Positions 9,045-18,041 of a stretch of 29,301 bases of DNA are shown here, in pieces. The notes beneath the pieces are model-generated. The model did no database searches. It saw only the letters and a program-made list of their open reading frames with translations, and was not told the origin of the DNA. The stretch lies in contig JBBHKE010002374.1 in assembly GCA_037447655.1 (NCBI GenBank), positions 96,513 through 125,813 of the forward strand. Reading direction: 5' to 3'. The position numbers were made by a program, and so were the translations under genes. Source of the DNA: Zygnema cylindricum. Its lineage: Eukaryota; Streptophyta; Zygnematophyceae; Zygnematales; Zygnemataceae. Each line of letters begins with the position of its first letter. The stretch's first letter is position 1.

Positions 9045-10180
9045 TGTTAAAATCACTAGATTTAGAAGGTATTTTGTAGGTCTGAATAGATTAATAAAAT
9101 GGAAAAAGAAGGAAAAATGAACGCAGTGTGCCTCCACCTCCACTCTCTAACCCCCACACATGTTGTAGTCACTAAAGGATAAGAGAGGGTGGTAGAGCCA
9201 TGGCTGCTTCAGCTTCACAGGCAGGACTAAAGTGTGACAAAAGTCACTCTCAACAAAAGGAGTGACATCTGTCACTCTCAACAAAAGCTGAGACTAACAG
9301 GACTCAAACCTCCAACCAGCAGAGCGAGGCGTAGCCGTCAGCTTTAAGCTGGTGTGTGGTAAGAGTTTGTTAGAATACATCGAGTTTGATATCAACTTAA
9401 CATTGTTAAGAAACTCTAGCCCGATTAACGAAATTACGGATAGAGAACATGAAGACCAGTTGAAGTACAATGCGAACGTAAAACTGCACGAAACAAATGT
9501 ACCAGACATTTGTTTCAACAGCTAGCATTAAAACCGGTTTGGATCTCACGACACATATCATCGCTCAGATCCTTGAATGGCGACTTTGGCGTTATCGGAC
9601 GTGACATGACCTTGCGCCACGTGGCAAGATAGCATTGGGAAGCGAGAATCGCAGGGAGCATGAGGACAAGTTCGAAGGAAACAAACGTCCACTCCATGGC
9701 CTTCTCGTATACAAACCGTACATAAAGGACATCGGCCATAATACCATTGTGTACTGTACAGTCTTTTGATTGGTTCGTACTTCAATAGATAGGAGTTGTG
9801 AGAGGGGTTTGAGACTTAGAGGTTTTAGGAGGTAGCCCCCTCTCTCCCATTAGGCTTCTATAAATATTGACATCTTTGTTACTTCATATTTTATCGCTTG
9901 GTTGGGCGTTTTTCGTGATTCGGCGTTTACTGTGATTTTTTTTGTTGCGCACTCAAGGGAGTTCAGACTGCCTAGGGTTGCACTCTGATTGTCAATTTGC
10001 CTAGTTCAATAGTACTGGTTTTAGTTGAAAGTGGGTTAATCAAAAACTGCCTAAAGGCTTGTTCAATTTAGAATTCGAATGAGGGACAAAAAAAAGCGAT
10101 AATGGGCCCACCCTCTAGGGTGCCCATCTTCAACAGATTTGTGTGACAAGGTTGCACAACTATGTACAGTATAGGTTTAT
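9045..10180 (+). mobile_element. Old copia LTR (copy D) plus start of internal region
   Basis: Most diverged member of the LTR family. It begins TGTTAAAATCACTAG, then TATTTTGTAGGTCTG, TTGTAGTCACTAAAGG and AGAGCCATGGCTGC. A tRNA-like part follows (minus strand 9365-9290; B-box-like GGTTTGAGTCC), then GCGCCACGTGGCA (9614), GATTGGTTCGTAC (9768), TAGATAGGAGTTGTGAGAG, CCCTCTCTCCCATTAGGCTTC and the best TATA box of the family, TCTATAAATA (9847). The LTR end is unclear (about 10056). The internal start ATGGGCCCACCCTCTAGGGTG (10102 onward) encodes the GPPSRVPIFN motif of the gag start seen in the other copies, then fades by about 10180. Confidence 0.7.
9847..9856 (+). promoter_or_regulatory. TATA box of LTR D
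   Basis: TCTATAAATA located just after the CCCTCTCTCCCATTAGGCT block. The same position in LTRs B and C reads TCTATACAAAAGG, so this is the likely core promoter of the family. Confidence 0.55.
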
Positions 10181-10225
10181 TGTTGCCGTTAAGAGCACCG
10201 CAGCTGGGACGCTGACGAGCGCAGT

Positions 10226-10312
10226 ATAACAGCGGAGCAACGCAGCGTAGCAGTATAGCAACATAGCGTAGCAACATAGCGACGTAGCATAGTAGTAAAG
10301 CAACGCCGCATA
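10226..10312 (+). repeat. Short tandem repeat before the gypsy LTR
   Basis: Imperfect AGCAACATAGCGT-type units (AGCAACGCAGCGT, AGCAGTATAGCAACAT, AGCGTAGCAACAT, AGCGACGTAGCAT). They abut the first base of the gypsy LTR and separate it from the remains of LTR D. Confidence 0.7.
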
Positions 10313-10313
10313 A

Positions 10314-10624
10314 TGTAGATTTGACTACATTGTTCTAGAAGATAGTTGGATAGATCGTGGTTGACCGAGAAGGTCCACGTGTACATATGGATAGTACTTA
10401 GTTGACTAGCATCTGATTAGTTTAAATAGTCCAGTAGACCTAGTCAACAGTAGACTCTTGAATAGACCTTTACAGCGAGCTCCCAATCATATAATCTCTT
10501 CCTGATTAATAAGGCTCAATCCTTTCTATAAATGTTGCGTACCTAACCGCCGCTATGAGGGGATTCTTGGGGATTATTTCGGTGTGCACTTTGAGTGTGG
10601 TGTCATTATCTTGTCCGTTTTACA
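10314..10624 (+). repeat. 5' LTR of the chromovirus
   Basis: 311 bp beginning TGTAGATTTG and ending TTTTACA, giving the short inverted ends TGTA/TACA. It contains a TATA box and is followed after one base by a primer binding site. With the 3' LTR missing the left edge cannot be confirmed by comparison. Confidence 0.65.
10526..10533 (+). promoter_or_regulatory. TATA box in gypsy LTR
   Basis: CTATAAAT about 95 bp before the LTR end, a normal place for the retrotransposon promoter. Confidence 0.6.
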
Positions 10625-10625
10625 C

Positions 10626-10638
10626 TGGTATTAGAGCC
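10626..10638 (+). promoter_or_regulatory. Primer binding site, tRNA-iMet type
   Basis: TGGTATTAGAGCC one base after the LTR end. It differs by one base from the usual plant initiator-Met site TGGTATCAGAGC over the first twelve bases (C to T). Confidence 0.8.
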
Positions 10639-10658
10639 CTTCCTCGTGACTCGACATC

Positions 10659-11636
10659 ATGGAAGGTCACGACGTTTCAACAACGGATATGTTGGAGCAA
10701 TTTCTTCAAGAATTGGAAAACGTCAGATTACAGAATGCTCACCTAAGTGACACCGTCACAACCTTGGAATCAGGTCTTGGTGAAAGAACTCATGGAGGCA
10801 CGCAGAGAGATTTCAAGAGACCGAAGCTCAGACTTCTTGACGAGTTTGACCTGGCGCGTCACAAAAATCTTGATGCGTGGTTATTTTCCGTGGCGAATTA
10901 TCTCGAAAATGTTCCCAGCCTGTCAGATCGTGAAAAGGTTCACTACGTTGGCGGTTTGCTTAAAGGAGCACCAGAAGTATGGTGGAGAACACTGGTGGAA
11001 AGGGATGTGATACCTACTGAGTGGTCTATTTTCGTTCAACTCCTGCGCAACTCTTGGCAACCTGTGAAAATAATCAAAGCTGCGAGGGATAAAATTTCGG
11101 TTCTAAAGCAACGTACTTCGGTCATGGAGTACACGCAGCGGTTCTTGGAGTGCAAAGTTCAAATACCTACGATGATGGAAGATGAAGCCGTGGATCGTTA
11201 CGTGAAGGGGCTCAAGGGATCCACCTGGAGGGATGTGGAACAGTGGCTCGCGCATTAAATTGTGACTCCTGTCCTTTTGGCAATTATTTAGTTTGCAGAA
11301 CGGATCGATTCTGTAGACTTCACTTTTCCTAAATCCTATCATTTTGGATCGAGCAGCGGCAGAGGAGGTCGAAGAGATGATGGTCTGACTCCCATGGAGC
11401 TCGGAGCGGTAAATGGTGACAAGGATGCGGTCAACGCAATTCGGAAGAAAAAGAATACCGTTAAGGCCAAGGCTAATGACTTGTCCCTCGAGGAGCTCCA
11501 ACGGAGAAGGCAAAGTGGATTGTGCTTCCAATGCGGTTCCCCAGACTATATGGCTAGAGATTGTCCTAAAAGAAAAGTCCTTAAGAAGGGCAAGCTCACA
11601 ATCATGAGGTTAGCTGGTGAAGGTGGTGACCCTTAG
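10659..11636 (+). pseudogene. Chromovirus gag (capsid-nucleocapsid), degraded
   Basis: Structural protein of the virus-like particle. It starts at ATG 10659, 20 bp after the PBS. One frame runs through to 11636 with only two stops, TAA at 11256 and TAG at 11289. Residues ~50-195 form the retrotrans_gag region: FDLARHKNLDAWLFSVANYL, the GGLLKGAPEVWWR helix and MEYTQRFLECK. Downstream of ATG 11394 lies the zinc knuckle CFQCGSPDYMARDC (11521-11562), spaced CX2CX4YX4C: the invariant His is Tyr (CAT to TAT), which should abolish normal zinc binding. The last part overlaps the protease frame by about 20 bp, with a frameshift between them. Confidence 0.88.
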
Positions 11637-11850
11637 TGGTGACCCTTTGATTGTTCAGGGTCAAATCGGTACAAGCGCAGCTAGCTTCATGGTGGATTCA
11701 GGCGCGTCTGGGAATTTTATCGACGAGAAGATGGTGAAACAGTGGAATCTCCATCTCATTGCTATTCCAGATAATCAGATAGTTCAATTGGACGATGGGA
11801 CTTCCCTATCGATTACTCATCGCACTCCGAGGTTACGTGTCTGAATGGGG
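11617..11850 (+). pseudogene. Chromovirus aspartic protease, degraded
   Basis: The retropepsin-like protease that would process the polyprotein. The active-site motif FMVDSGASGNFID is intact (Asp-Ser-Gly near residue 27 of the frame), followed by the expected MVKQWNLHL and VQLDDGTSL segments. The frame is lost after 11844. The stretch 11850-12290 is a frameshifted remainder of protease and linker: GRTTTIPT-type frames there are on the wrong strand, while plus-strand [10 protein letters not shown] (about 12246-12280) resembles the segment just before RT in chromoviruses. Confidence 0.8.
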
Positions 11851-12289
11851 AAATTTCTATGGTATGACACACTTCATGTATTACCTCTTGAGACCACGAG
11901 GTAATCTTGGGGAAGCAGTGGCTGCGAAAGTGGAACCCGACGATCGACTGCAGAAACGGTAGCATGAGAGTAAGAAAAGGTGGAAAAGTGTTTCAGGTAA
12001 ATGTGGGAGCAATTGGTAAAGATTAGGAAGAGGGATGCCTGCTTTCAGCCTTACAGTTATAGAGGGCATTCAAGAAAGGGGAGACAGTTGGTATGGTGGT
12101 TGTCCTACCCGTGGAGGTAACGAACGAGGGGATTCCAGAGGAATGGAGTAAAAAGGATCCCGACTTCGACTCGAAAAGTGGTGGCAACTCAAAAAAGACT
12201 TTGGTAGAGGCCCCGAAAGTCATAACAAAGCTTCTCGAGGAGTATGTTGATGTCTTTCCCCCGAAGCTCCCGAAGGTTTACCTCTGAAG

Positions 12290-13235
12290 CGCGACGTAGA
12301 CAACAAGATAGAGCTTGTCCCCAGAGCAGTGCCTCTAGCTAATCGGATGTATAAAATCAAATACACCAAATTGGACAAACTCAAAAAGCAACTTGCGGAG
12401 TTGGTCGAAACGAGAGTAATCAAACCAAGCAAGTCACCGTATGGGGCCAGCATCCTCTTCGTGAATAAGAAAGATGGAGGGTTACATATGTGTGTGGACT
12501 ACCGAGCGCTAAACAAGTTGACAGTAACAAACGCGTATCCTCTACCAACGATAGATGAATTGTTGGATCGGTTAAGAGGTGCGAAGTATTTTTCGAAGAT
12601 AAACTTGCGAAGCAGATACCACTTGATTAGAATTGCCGAAAAAGATGTGGAGAAGACTGCATTCCGACCCGGTACGGTCATTTCCAATTTTTGGTTATGC
12701 CGTTTGGATTGACGAACGCAGCGGCAACCTTTATGCATTTAATGAATTCTATCTTTCGGCAATATTTGGACGTTTGGTCATAGTCTTCCTAGACGATATT
12801 TTAGTGTACAGCAAGACATTGGAAGAGCACATAGAGCAACTACGAACAGTCTTATAAGTTCTTCGAGAGAATAAATTCTACGTGAATAGGAGTAAATGTG
12901 ACTTTTTGAAGGAGAAAATGGAGTTTGTGGGGCATGTGGTGAGTCGGGATGGGATCGCAGTGGATCCGAATAAAACTAGAGCACTCAAAGAGTGGCGCCA
13001 ACCGACTAACGTTATAGAGTAACATAGCTTTCTTAGATTATGCTCCTAGTATCGCCGATTTGTTGAAGGTTTTCCAAAAATCGTTGCTCCTCTCACGGAT
13101 TTACTTAAGAATGACGTGCCCTATGAGTGGAAAACGGCGCAATGGGCATCCTTTGACACGCTAAATGAGCAGTTTGTTACTGCCCCTGTGTTAGCCGTCC
13201 CCCTCGTGAGTTACCTTGGACGATAATTATTGACG
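12290..13235 (+). pseudogene. Chromovirus reverse transcriptase, degraded
   Basis: Fingers and palm: [53 protein letters not shown]. Motif A reads KINLRSRYH where the family has KIDLRSGYH, so the catalytic Asp is Asn (GAC to AAC) and Gly is Arg (GGA to AGA). After a frameshift near 12680 come [13 protein letters not shown] and the catalytic [13 protein letters not shown] (about 12778-12816), motif C with F for the usual Y. Thumb and connection follow: FVGHVVSRDGIAVDP, then YRRFVEGFPKIVAPLTDLL. Stops at 12855, 13020 and 13047. Clearly inactive, but unambiguous in family. Confidence 0.9.
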
Positions 13236-13690
13236 CAAGTGATACGGCTATTAGAGTGATTCTTACGCAAGATCATGCAAAAGGCCTACAACCTATTGCC
13301 TATGACAATCGAAAGTTAAAGGCAGCGGAACTCAATTGGGCCACACATGAGAAAGAGACAATTGCTATTATTAATGCTCTTGAATTCTGGAAGTGTTACA
13401 TTCAGGGGAAGCGGATCACTGTAATCACAGATCACCACGCGTTATAGTATCTCCAAACGCAACCCAAAATTTTGAAGAAATAAGTCAGATGGATGACCTT
13501 TCTTCAGACCTTCGGATTGGAGTTAACTATCGAATACAAATCGGGTAAGACAAACCAGACGGATGCCTTGTCGAGAAGATCTGGTGTCGCTGCGCCACTG
13601 ACGAAACAAATATCGCAACCATCGCATGAGCAAAGCGGGTATGCTAGAAGAAAGGACACCGCGGCAGTGGATAAAACGTAGGAGCAGAAA
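13236..13690 (+). pseudogene. Chromovirus RNase H domain, degraded
   Basis: Would degrade the RNA strand during reverse transcription. Visible: QDHAKGLQPIAYDNRKLKAA, then ELNWATHEKETIAIINALEF (the Glu region) and TVITDHHAL with the conserved Asp. After stops at 13445 and 13481 the frame resumes with WMTFLQTFGLELTIEYKSGK and TDALSRR, the usual end of the domain. The conserved ...RRQARWM segment reads KK-stop-VRWM, a likely Gln to TAA change. Confidence 0.88.
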
Positions 13691-13839
13691 GTGAGCGCAG
13701 TGAGAAGCACGTTGCAAGTGGACAAGCAGTGGTTGAATAAGATTAAGGCCGCATACGACGACGATGATACAATTAAGGAATTGGTCAAACAAGAGATCTT
13801 GATTCGAATTGCCAACGACATGTGGCGGTACAAACCGAG

Positions 13840-14960
13840 TTAGACAACGCGACTTTATGTTCCGATAAACCCAGAGTTACATCACACAATAGTTAAATTG
13901 AGTCATGACGAGCGCTCAGTGGTCATTTTGAACAAGATAAATCAACTGCACGTGTTGTTGAGGTGTATTATTGGCCGAGCATGACTCGAGACATTGCAGA
14001 ATATGTCAAAACGTGTGACTCGTGTAACTTGAACAAATTGGAGGCGGGTAGTCAAGGACTTTTACAACCTCTTCCGATACCGTCATTGCCTTGGGAAGCG
14101 ATTTCAATGGACTTTATTGTTGCACTTCCAATGACACTAGAATGATATAACTTTATATTCGTCGTCGTGGATTATCTTACAAAAATGACCCATTTCCTAC
14201 CTACGCAAACCACAGCTACAACTTAGGACGTGGCAAATCTATTATTTCAAGAGATTTTCCGGCATCATGGGCTAAGTGATTGTGATAGAAAAATTGTCAG
14301 TCACTTTTGGAGGAATCTGTTCAAGTTGTGTGGAGCGCAACCTGCTTTGTCCACAGCGTACCATCTTCAAACAAGCGGTCAGACCGAAAGAGTGAACAGA
14401 ACGTTGGAGGAGGCTTTAAAGGCTTATCTATCAATGCACTAAACATACTGGGTGAACCATTTGACAACGATTGATGTAGCATACAACAGTGTTGTGCATT
14501 CATCGACTAGTGCTACGCCTTTTTCTCTCAATGGGCGACAACCTACCCTTCCCCATAATTTATTGGTCACCGAATGCCCTACACCAACGGCTATGGACTT
14601 TGCGCGGACCTTGCAAGTGAATCTGGATAAGGCGGCGAAGGCCCTCCAACAAGCAAAAGATCGCCAAAAGTCGCACGGCGACGCTCATTGGAAAGACATT
14701 GACTTTCGTGTGGGAGTTAAGGTTCGCCTAAACATGGCAAACATGTCATTACCGAGTGCGCTTTCAAGGAAATTAGCGCCACGGTTCACGCGACCATTCA
14801 CCATAATTTCTAAAGTGAATGACGTGGCTTACAAACTTGATATTTCAAAGAACGGCAGATTCACAATGTGTTTCATGTTTCACTCCTCAAACCGTTTCGC
14901 AATCCTGACTCGGTTTTTCCTCATCGCCGCCAATCTACCCCGCTACCGCCAGTCCAAGGT
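13840..14960 (+). pseudogene. Chromovirus integrase, degraded
   Basis: Zinc-binding N-domain: His residues at LSHDERS and, one frame over, GHFEQDK, then YYWPSMTRDIAEYVKTCDSC (13963-14022). Catalytic core: SMDFIVALP (first Asp), LSDCDRKIVSHFW (second Asp; the usual SDRD reads SDCD, CGT to TGT) and GQTERVNRTLEEAL (Glu). Stops at 13841, 14143, 14224 and 14440. The C-terminal part has ATPFSLNGRQPTLP and the GPY/F-type segment LAPRFTRPFTIISKVNDVAY (Gly of GPF is Arg). A one-base frameshift near 14865 leads into FHVSLLKPF, which continues to the chromodomain. Confidence 0.9.
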
Positions 14961-14966
14961 AGCGTA

Positions 14967-15130
14967 GATGAATACGAAGTGGAGGAAATTCTATAGTCTC
15001 GTCGCCGCCAAAATTCCGACTCCACACAATATTTCGTGCGGTGGAAAGGTTATGGAATGGAGGACGATTCTTGGGTAGACGAAAAATATCTTCATTCCCC
15101 CGATTTGCTGCGTCGATTTCTGCAGAGTGC
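14967..15130 (+). pseudogene. Chromodomain at the end of integrase
   Basis: Chromodomain of about 50 residues: DEYEVEEIL, an in-frame TAG at 14994, then YFVRWKGYGMEDDSWV and YLHSPDLLRRFL. The three aromatic-cage positions (Tyr of EYEVE, Trp of RWKGY, Trp of DDSWV) are all present, as in chromodomains that recognise methylated histone H3 and steer insertion into heterochromatin. This assigns the element to the chromoviruses. Confidence 0.92.
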
Positions 15131-15458
15131 GCACACTCAGCATAATCGGAGGGAGAATCCCTCTAAGCGCACCAGAGGAACGAATCGTAGTATCGCAACA
15201 ATCGCAGTCATCCTGGGAATGCGGCAAGGAAACGCAGCGGCGAAGGTAACGGACCAAAGCATTCTGGTTGCGCAACCACCGAAGTGCAGCTTATTAATGA
15301 CGTCGTCAAAGAATCACAACGCCACCGCTGCGCTGACAAAAAAGCGCAATGGCGTAGTTGTGAATCACAACCTTGGTGAGGTCGAACTCTCAGTATCGTT
15401 GCAGCAACCCAATTTACGAAACGTTCGACGATGCAATAACTACGCACGCTGCGACGCA
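15131..15458 (+). other. Chromovirus tail after the chromodomain
   Basis: An open frame continues to 15467 but matches no domain. It is GC-rich and rich in GCAAC/GCAGC words, similar in feel to the tandem repeat at 10226-10312. No polypurine tract or 3' LTR is visible before copia LTR B starts. Confidence 0.45.
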
Positions 15459-16537
15459 TGGAATTAGAAATTGATGGTTAATTTAGTATTTTATAGGTCT
15501 AAAATAAAATATAGAAAAAAAGCCAAGGCATCTACCTCTAACTTTTCTCTTCAACTCCCACAATTGATGTAGTCACTAGAAGTGGGAGATGAAGTTAGAG
15601 CCATGGCTGCCTATGCTATCCTGAGATTTACGGGTAGTAGATTAGTTGATTTAGAGTAGTAAATTAGTTGATTTACTAATTTACTAAAAGTAGAGCTGTC
15701 AGAACCAAGATTTGATCCTGGTACCTACTAGCTGTCAGAACTACCGGTAGCTAGTCGCTCTATCCATTTAGTCTATGACGAGTGCTTGATTATATGTGGT
15801 TTGATAATTACATAAACATTTTTACGCTAACAAATTCATTTAACGGAAGATATTTACAGGATACATAGATTCGGCTATATAAAAGTACGGATTAAGGTAC
15901 GGACAAAAAACAAGTACCGCGCATTTGTTTCGATAGTGAAACGAATACCGCGCAGGTATTTATTAGAGCTACGATTAAATCTGCATTTAATCAGACGGCC
16001 GGAATGAACGGCGAGATTGCGAAAGAGGATTTTCGGCGGTTTTTGGTCATCGCCACATCAGATGACACGTGGCAGAATGACATTGGATTGCGGCATCTTC
16101 GGGGATTAAGGGAGCAAATCCGGATATACCACGTGTCGACATTTAGGCCATGTCGTATAGTATGCGTACTGAAAGTACACAGGCAGCTGTACTTCTATCT
16201 ACAGAAGAGTAATATGATTGGTTCAGTACATCAGTAGATAGAGTTTGTGAGAGAGATAGGACTTAAAAAAATTGGTAGATATGAACCTCTCTCCCAGAGA
16301 GCTTCTATACAAAAGGACAACTTTGACCCTCCATAACTTACTGCTCAGGGAACAAATTCAGAGATTTTTTTTGCTATCAACTCAGGGGAGTCTTGCCTTC
16401 TAAGGGGTGAAGGTGATCGGAGTTTTTATTTGCCAAGGTGGCAGTTATTTGTGATGAAAGACAAAACGGTCAGGGTTATCCTAGAGGCTTCGTGTGAGCT
16501 GCTTACTCTGAGGTCCTATGGAGGTCCCAGAGTTCCA
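15459..16537 (+). mobile_element. Copia-type LTR (copy B)
   Basis: About 1.08 kb, plus orientation. Starts around 15459-15463 (TTAGAAATTGATGGTTAATT, TATTTTATAGGTC) and ends GAGTTCCA at 16537. It shares with LTR C, in order: AGAGCCATGGCTGCCTA (15597-15613), the tRNA-like segment, CGCCACATCAGATGACACGTG (16051-16071), CCACGTGTCGACATTTAGGC, GATTGGTTCAGTACATCAGTA, CTCTCTCCCAGAGAGCTTCT with TATA-like CTATACAAAAGG, CTCCATAACTTACTGCTCAGG and CTATCAACTCAGGGGAGTC. It lies directly against the gypsy tail. Confidence 0.82.
15700..15785 (-). other. tRNA-like fold inside LTR B
   Basis: Minus strand: start GCACTCG, D-arm/A-box TAGACTAAATGGATAGAGCG (close to the plant tRNA form TAGCTCAATGGATAGAGC), T-arm CCAGG-ATCAAAT-CTTGG at 15721-15705. 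The best A-box of the four copies. The 12-bp word AGCTGTCAGAAC occurs twice around the T-arm, blurring the acceptor stem. Not a functional tRNA. Confidence 0.6.
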
Positions 16538-16724
16538 AGTTATAGGCCCACCATCTACGGTGCCAATATTCAATGGAGCTGGCTTCATATACTGGGAATG
16601 TATGATGATAGGAGTTTTATGTGAGAAACGGTTTTGGGGAATAGTCAGCGGACGGGTGAGGCGTCCATCCAGTCTTTGGATACCTCCAGGGTTTACAGGA
16701 GGTAGATGTTGTTCTTTGGTCTAA
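16538..16724 (+). pseudogene. Copia gag start, truncated (copy B)
   Basis: Continues from LTR B with GPPSTVPIFNGAGFIYWE and CEKRFWGIVSGRV, the same start as in the minus-strand element (GPPSRVPIFNGTGFIYWE). This is the usual N-terminal Gag segment of copia elements (a substrate-like 'FNGxNFxxW...W.IV' pattern). It stops matching near 16724, where unrelated sequence begins, so only about 60 codons remain. Confidence 0.75.
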
Positions 16725-16812
16725 AATAGACCGCAGAAGCCACCCAAACTATCATGCAAACAGCTAAGCAAAGTTAGGCCAATGAACAATCATATTAAAA
16801 TGTGCACCCTCC

Positions 16813-16902
16813 CAATGCGTACACAGACGCAACAAAATGCATACTCAGATGCATTAACAATCCGTACACAGACGGAACAAAATGCATACACAGATGCATT
16901 AA
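16813..16902 (+). repeat. Tandem 45-bp repeat, two hairpins per unit
   Basis: Unit 1 16813-16857, unit 2 16858-16902. Each has a small hairpin (GCGT-ACACAG-ACGC in unit 1; CCGT-ACACAG-ACGG in unit 2) followed by ATGCAT-ACTCAG-ATGCAT or ATGCAT-ACACAG-ATGCAT. The G-C pair of the first stem is swapped to C-G between units. Confidence 0.85.
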
Positions 16903-16910
16903 ACAACAAC

Positions 16911-16994
16911 TAGGGTTTCATGGAATAATCAACATAAATAAACCCTATGACAACAAATAAGGTTTGATGGAATAATCAACATAAACAAACCTTA
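16911..16994 (+). repeat. Tandem 47-bp repeat forming 8-bp stems
   Basis: Unit 1 stem TAGGGTTT (16911-16918) with AAACCCTA (16940-16947); unit 2 stem TAAGGTTT (16958-16965) with AAACCTTA (16987-16994). The loops share ATGGAATAATCAACATAAA. The G-C pair in unit 1 is A-T in unit 2, so pairing is kept. Confidence 0.85.
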
Positions 16995-17510
16995 GGACAA
17001 ATGCATTAACAATGCATAACAAACAAGCATGTAAATAATAACACATGAATTCATCACACATAAACAAATGTATAATCAACTAATCAATTCATCACTCAAA
17101 GTGCATGACCTAATCGACAACCCTAAAATACTACATCTTTGGTCCCCACTTTACTAACCAGCATTGATGATTTTCCTAACAAAGCTCATTCCTATATGTA
17201 CACTTGTGAGCTGTCAACGAATCGCTACATGTCAAGATAACCAACGTAACTTCCACTAAGTAGTACTACACCATGAGAACATATTACGACAAATAATCCT
17301 AACTGTAAGTGTACACCTGAGAGTCGACCAATCATAAGAGTACACTTGTCTGCAAGTACGGCACTGCATACACACAAATTAAACTGTCGAAACCCTAAAT
17401 GTTCACCTAAATAAAAGCTGTCATAATCAATACTAAATTATTAATACACATAAGACAAGACAATGTTGTTTCAAATATTTACACCGACGCGTCCGTAAAA
17501 TCCGGCCGCT

Positions 17511-17534
17511 AAGTGACAACTTGCTTAGTCACTT
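17511..17534. repeat. Stem-loop AAGTGAC/GTCACTT
   Basis: 7-bp arms with a 10-base loop (17518-17527). First of three strong stem-loops in this GC-richer stretch; no T run follows and no role is known. Confidence 0.6.
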
Positions 17535-17623
17535 GTAGACGAAACCACGCAGTAAACCGACATCACAAAAGTACGGTCCACTTGATAACACGTCATCAAA
17601 CAATGCGATCCCTTGAAAATATC

Positions 17624-17640
17624 GGCGGACGCCGTCCGCC
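17624..17640. repeat. Stem-loop GGCGGAC-GCC-GTCCGCC
   Basis: Perfect 7-bp GC-rich arms with a 3-base loop. Confidence 0.7.
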
Positions 17641-17864
17641 TTCCACGTCTAGCTCGAACCACTTGCCGAAATAAACCGTACCATCCAAATCCTGTCCGTA
17701 CTGAAACTGCGTACCTCTCCATAAATTCCGCCGGTCAGATTCAAAGTAAGTCCGTCCAAAATTGATTCTACGTACCAGTGGCGTCCTTTTTCCATAGATG
17801 TCGCCTGTCGCATTATGTTCTGTACGGCCGGCGTAAACCTTAAATATTTCGTACATTTCACATT

Positions 17865-17881
17865 GGATCGCTTCGCGATCC
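17865..17881. repeat. Stem-loop GGATCGC-TTC-GCGATCC
   Basis: Perfect 7-bp arms with a 3-base loop, the same geometry as the stem-loop at 17624-17640. Confidence 0.7.
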
Positions 17882-18041
17882 GCCGTCCATTTCCCAACGC
17901 ATTCCGCGCCACTGAATTAGTCCACTAATTTTACTCGTACATTTAATTCCCCAATCCGCAAATCCTTTCGAACCTCCACAGTATATCAGATAATTACATA
18001 CGCACGCAAACATGCGCACGCACATACGAAACTTAATCTTC

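Larger units (their letters stand above)
10314..15458 (+). mobile_element. Ty3/gypsy chromovirus, 5' LTR to chromodomain, no 3' LTR
   Basis: Order of parts is LTR, PBS, gag, protease, RT, RNase H, integrase, chromodomain, which defines a chromovirus (Metaviridae-type plant retrotransposon). All domains are recognisable by motif, but the coding region is interrupted by at least thirteen stop codons and several frameshifts, so it is inactive. No copy of the 311-bp 5' LTR is present near 15.4 kb. The element stops where copia LTR B begins, so the 3' end was probably lost or displaced. Confidence 0.88.
16725..17985. other. Unique region between two facing copia fragments
   Basis: Sequence with no match to the other repeats in the window. 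The left half (16800-17000) has tandem hairpins; the middle is AT-rich with many ACACATAA/CAACATAAA words; the right half (17460-17940) is richer in GC with strong stem-loops. Minus-strand open frames at 17525-17912 look protein-like in composition but overlap one another and match nothing I recognise. Confidence 0.45.

Noticed and set aside
8791-9120. 109-codon frame across the AT microsatellite
   Set aside because: Most of the middle is alternating Tyr/Ile from (AT)n; no domain.
9045-16537. LTR D and LTR B as the two LTRs of one element containing the gypsy insertion
   Set aside because: They are far more diverged from each other than B is from C by eye, and each is followed by its own gag start, which a 3' LTR would not have.
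17596-17912. Overlapping minus-strand frames with protein-like composition
   Set aside because: Two frames overlap and neither matches a family I know; kept only as part of the unique region.
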